From Bacillota bacterium (GTDB lineage: Bacteria; Eremiobacterota; SpSt-956; JAKJGF01), in NCBI GenBank assembly GCA_029555925.1, contig JAKPQU010000496.1, forward strand, positions 1 through 45,006: DNA of 45,006 bases, written 5' to 3'. The notes below the pieces were generated by a model. It was not told the origin of the DNA, did not search any database, and saw only the letters and a list, made by a program, of their open reading frames with translations. This document shows, piece by piece, positions 43,613-45,006 of this stretch (position 1 is its first letter; each line of letters begins with the position of its first letter). Both the position numbers and the translations under genes were made by a program.

Positions 43613-45006
43613 ATGATCTGTCCGGAATGTTATAAAGAAAACCCGGGTAATTCTCAATTTTGTAAGAATTGCGGCTGTTTTCTGAAAATTTCAGAGAAAA
43701 AAGATGAAAAAAAGGTTATAAAGGGTAGATATAAAGTAATTTCACTGTTAGGTGAAGGTGGAATGGGATCTATTACTCTTGCCTATGACCTGAGTTTGAA
43801 TAAATTGTGTGCTATAAAAGGAATCTGTAAAAAGGGACTTTCTGATTTACCTGAGAAAGAACGGGAATCTATATTAAAACCTTTTAAAAAAGAAGCTGAA
43901 ATGCTTGCCAGTTTACGTCATCCCGGTCTTCCATGCGTAACAGATTATTTTACTGAAAAAGATGTATGTTATCTTGTAATGGATTATATAGAAGGTAAAG
44001 ACCTTGAAGTTATTTTAGAAGAATCTGAAGAGAAAGTTATCCCGGAAAAACAGGTTCTGGAATGGGCCATACAGATGTGCCGTGTTCTTGAATATTTACA
44101 CAGCCAGGAACCTCCTATTATTCATGGAGATATTAAATCTGCAAATATAATAGTAAGAGATGTTGATGGGCTTATAATGCTCGTAGATTTTGGAGCAGCT
44201 TCTTTTATATCCTCGGGAATTCTAGATGAAGTTGTTATAACAGATGGTTATGCACCACCGGAACAATATGAAGCATCACCTGAAGTAAGAAGTGATATTT
44301 ATGCTCTCGGAGCTACTATGTATGAACTTCTGACAGGTGAGCTTCCTGATGAAACCTTTAATTTTGAACCTCTCAGTGAAATTATACCTGATATATCTCC
44401 CGAAACGGAAGATATTGTAATGAAATGTCTTGAGTATGAAGTACAGGATAGATTCTGTGATGCCAGGGATTTAAAACAACATCTTTTGGAAGCATACAAG
44501 AAAAACTTTGAAGAGTCAGACGAAGTTAAATACAACACTACAAGGCTTATAATTGATGATAAAGAACTGTCTGAACAGAATGCAGTTCTGGGAGAAAAGC
44601 CTATAAAAGTTATGCTTATAGATGATGAAATCGATATGCGAAATGCTTTTAATGATATGGTAAAGTTTTTTAAAGGAATAGAATTTATCGGATATGCGAG
44701 AGATGGTAAAGAAGGTGTGGAGAAAGTTGTTTCTCTTCAGGAAAAGCCTGATGTTATTTTAATGGACCTGAAAATGCCTAATATGGACGGTATAGAAACT
44801 ACAAAAAGAATTTTAAGCCTTTCACCTCTTACCAGGATTATTATAGTAACAGCCTATCTTGAAGAAGAGGATTTTTTTAATTGTTTTGAAGCAGGAGCGG
44901 CAGGGTATATACTGAAAAATGATACTTACTGGGGAGAACTGGAGAAATCCATTAAAAAAGCTTTTGCAGGTGGTATACCAATCTCTCCTGATGCAAGCCA
45001 TTTACT
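43613..45006 (+). CDS. Zinc-ribbon Ser/Thr kinase joined to a response-regulator receiver (3' partial)
   Basis: The frame is open from the ATG at 43613 (AGGGTGAT upstream) to the window edge. A zinc ribbon (CPECYKENPGNSQFCKNCGC) opens it, as in the kinase at 36525. The kinase domain follows: LGEGGMGSITLAYD, K69 in CAIKG, catalytic D173 in IIHGDIKSANI, D192 in VDFGAAS, PPEQYE. The LKP of the usual loop is IKS, but the acid-base aspartate is kept. At about 332-450 a CheY-like receiver appears: VMLIDDE, phospho-acceptor D385 in VILMDLKMPNMDG, then IIIVTAY and GAAGYILKND. The tail GGIPISPDASHL is what normally precedes a NarL/FixJ helix-turn-helix, which would lie just beyond the edge. It would link Ser/Thr and His-Asp phosphorylation in one protein. 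Confidence 0.92.
   Translation, partial: MICPECYKENPGNSQFCKNCGCFLKISEKKDEKKVIKGRYKVISLLGEGGMGSITLAYDLSLNKLCAIKGICKKGLSDLPEKERESILKPFKKEAEMLASLRHPGLPCVTDYFTEKDVCYLVMDYIEGKDLEVILEESEEKVIPEKQVLEWAIQMCRVLEYLHSQEPPIIHGDIKSANIIVRDVDGLIMLVDFGAASFISSGILDEVVITDGYAPPEQYEASPEVRSDIYALGATMYELLTGELPDETFNFEPLSEIIPDISPETEDIVMKCLEYEVQDRFCDARDLKQHLLEAYKKNFEESDEVKYNTTRLIIDDKELSEQNAVLGEKPIKVMLIDDEIDMRNAFNDMVKFFKGIEFIGYARDGKEGVEKVVSLQEKPDVILMDLKMPNMDGIETTKRILSLSPLTRIIIVTAYLEEEDFFNCFEAGAAGYILKNDTYWGELEKSIKKAFAGGIPISPDASHL

Overview
This is a chromosomal window from an AT-rich bacterium. The Shine-Dalgarno sites are strong (GGAGG types), ATG, TTG and probably GTG starts are used, genes run in short same-strand blocks, and no rRNA, tRNA, CRISPR array, transposase or phage gene is visible. 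I cannot name the organism from the sequence. The content is that of a complex, probably environmental or anaerobic bacterium of an under-sampled phylum: very long modular TPR proteins, several Hanks-type kinases, a [NiFe]-hydrogenase and a bacterial alpha-2-macroglobulin. The alpha-2-macroglobulin and a heptosyltransferase-like domain hint at a two-membrane envelope, but this is inference.

Layout. (1) 1-15.5 kb: three consecutive plus-strand genes encode giant multidomain glycan enzymes. They combine TPRs, two near-duplicate pyruvyltransferase domains, two methyltransferases, and GT2-, GT9- and GT4-type glycosyltransferases. The third protein has 2988 residues and about seven glycosyltransferase domains. 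(2) 15.7-17.9 kb, minus strand: a soluble protein built on the cytoplasmic domain of FlhA/SctV, with no membrane part and with UBA-like helices at its C-terminus. (3) 18.2-21.2 kb, plus strand: a manganese exporter (mntP), a RidA deaminase and a secreted amidase-like/PDZ/S41-protease fusion. (4) 21.3-22.2 kb, minus strand: a glycine-rich protein with three 56-residue repeats and its own terminator. (5) 22.9-27.3 kb, plus strand: an alpha-2-macroglobulin with an intact thioester motif and a GspG-pseudopilin-like domain at the bait position. Its receptor-binding domain is split off by a frame change. (6) 27.7-30.5 kb, minus strand: a 12-helix nucleotide-transporter-like/MFS protein and a branched-chain aminotransferase (ilvE). 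(7) 31.0-36.4 kb, plus strand: a kinase fold lacking the catalytic aspartate, two V4R-like proteins, [NiFe]-hydrogenase small and large subunits, a 2[4Fe-4S] ferredoxin and a Roadblock/LC7 protein. (8) 36.5-45.0 kb, plus strand: a zinc-ribbon Ser/Thr kinase with HEAT and TPR repeats, a membrane-anchored coiled-coil protein ending in an FGE/SUMF1-like domain, and a zinc-ribbon kinase joined to a response-regulator receiver (cut by the right edge).

How the genes may work together. Blocks 7 and 8 look like one signalling neighbourhood around a small cytoplasmic hydrogenase. The V4R and Roadblock families usually sense ligands or regulate small GTPases, so the hydrogenase may feed a phospho-signalling system; this is inference. 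Block 1 looks like an assembly line for a surface or protein-linked glycan. Intergenic DNA carries two repeat families: GCGTAAY-type heptamers that fold into hairpins, and a two-hairpin element found in front of two genes.
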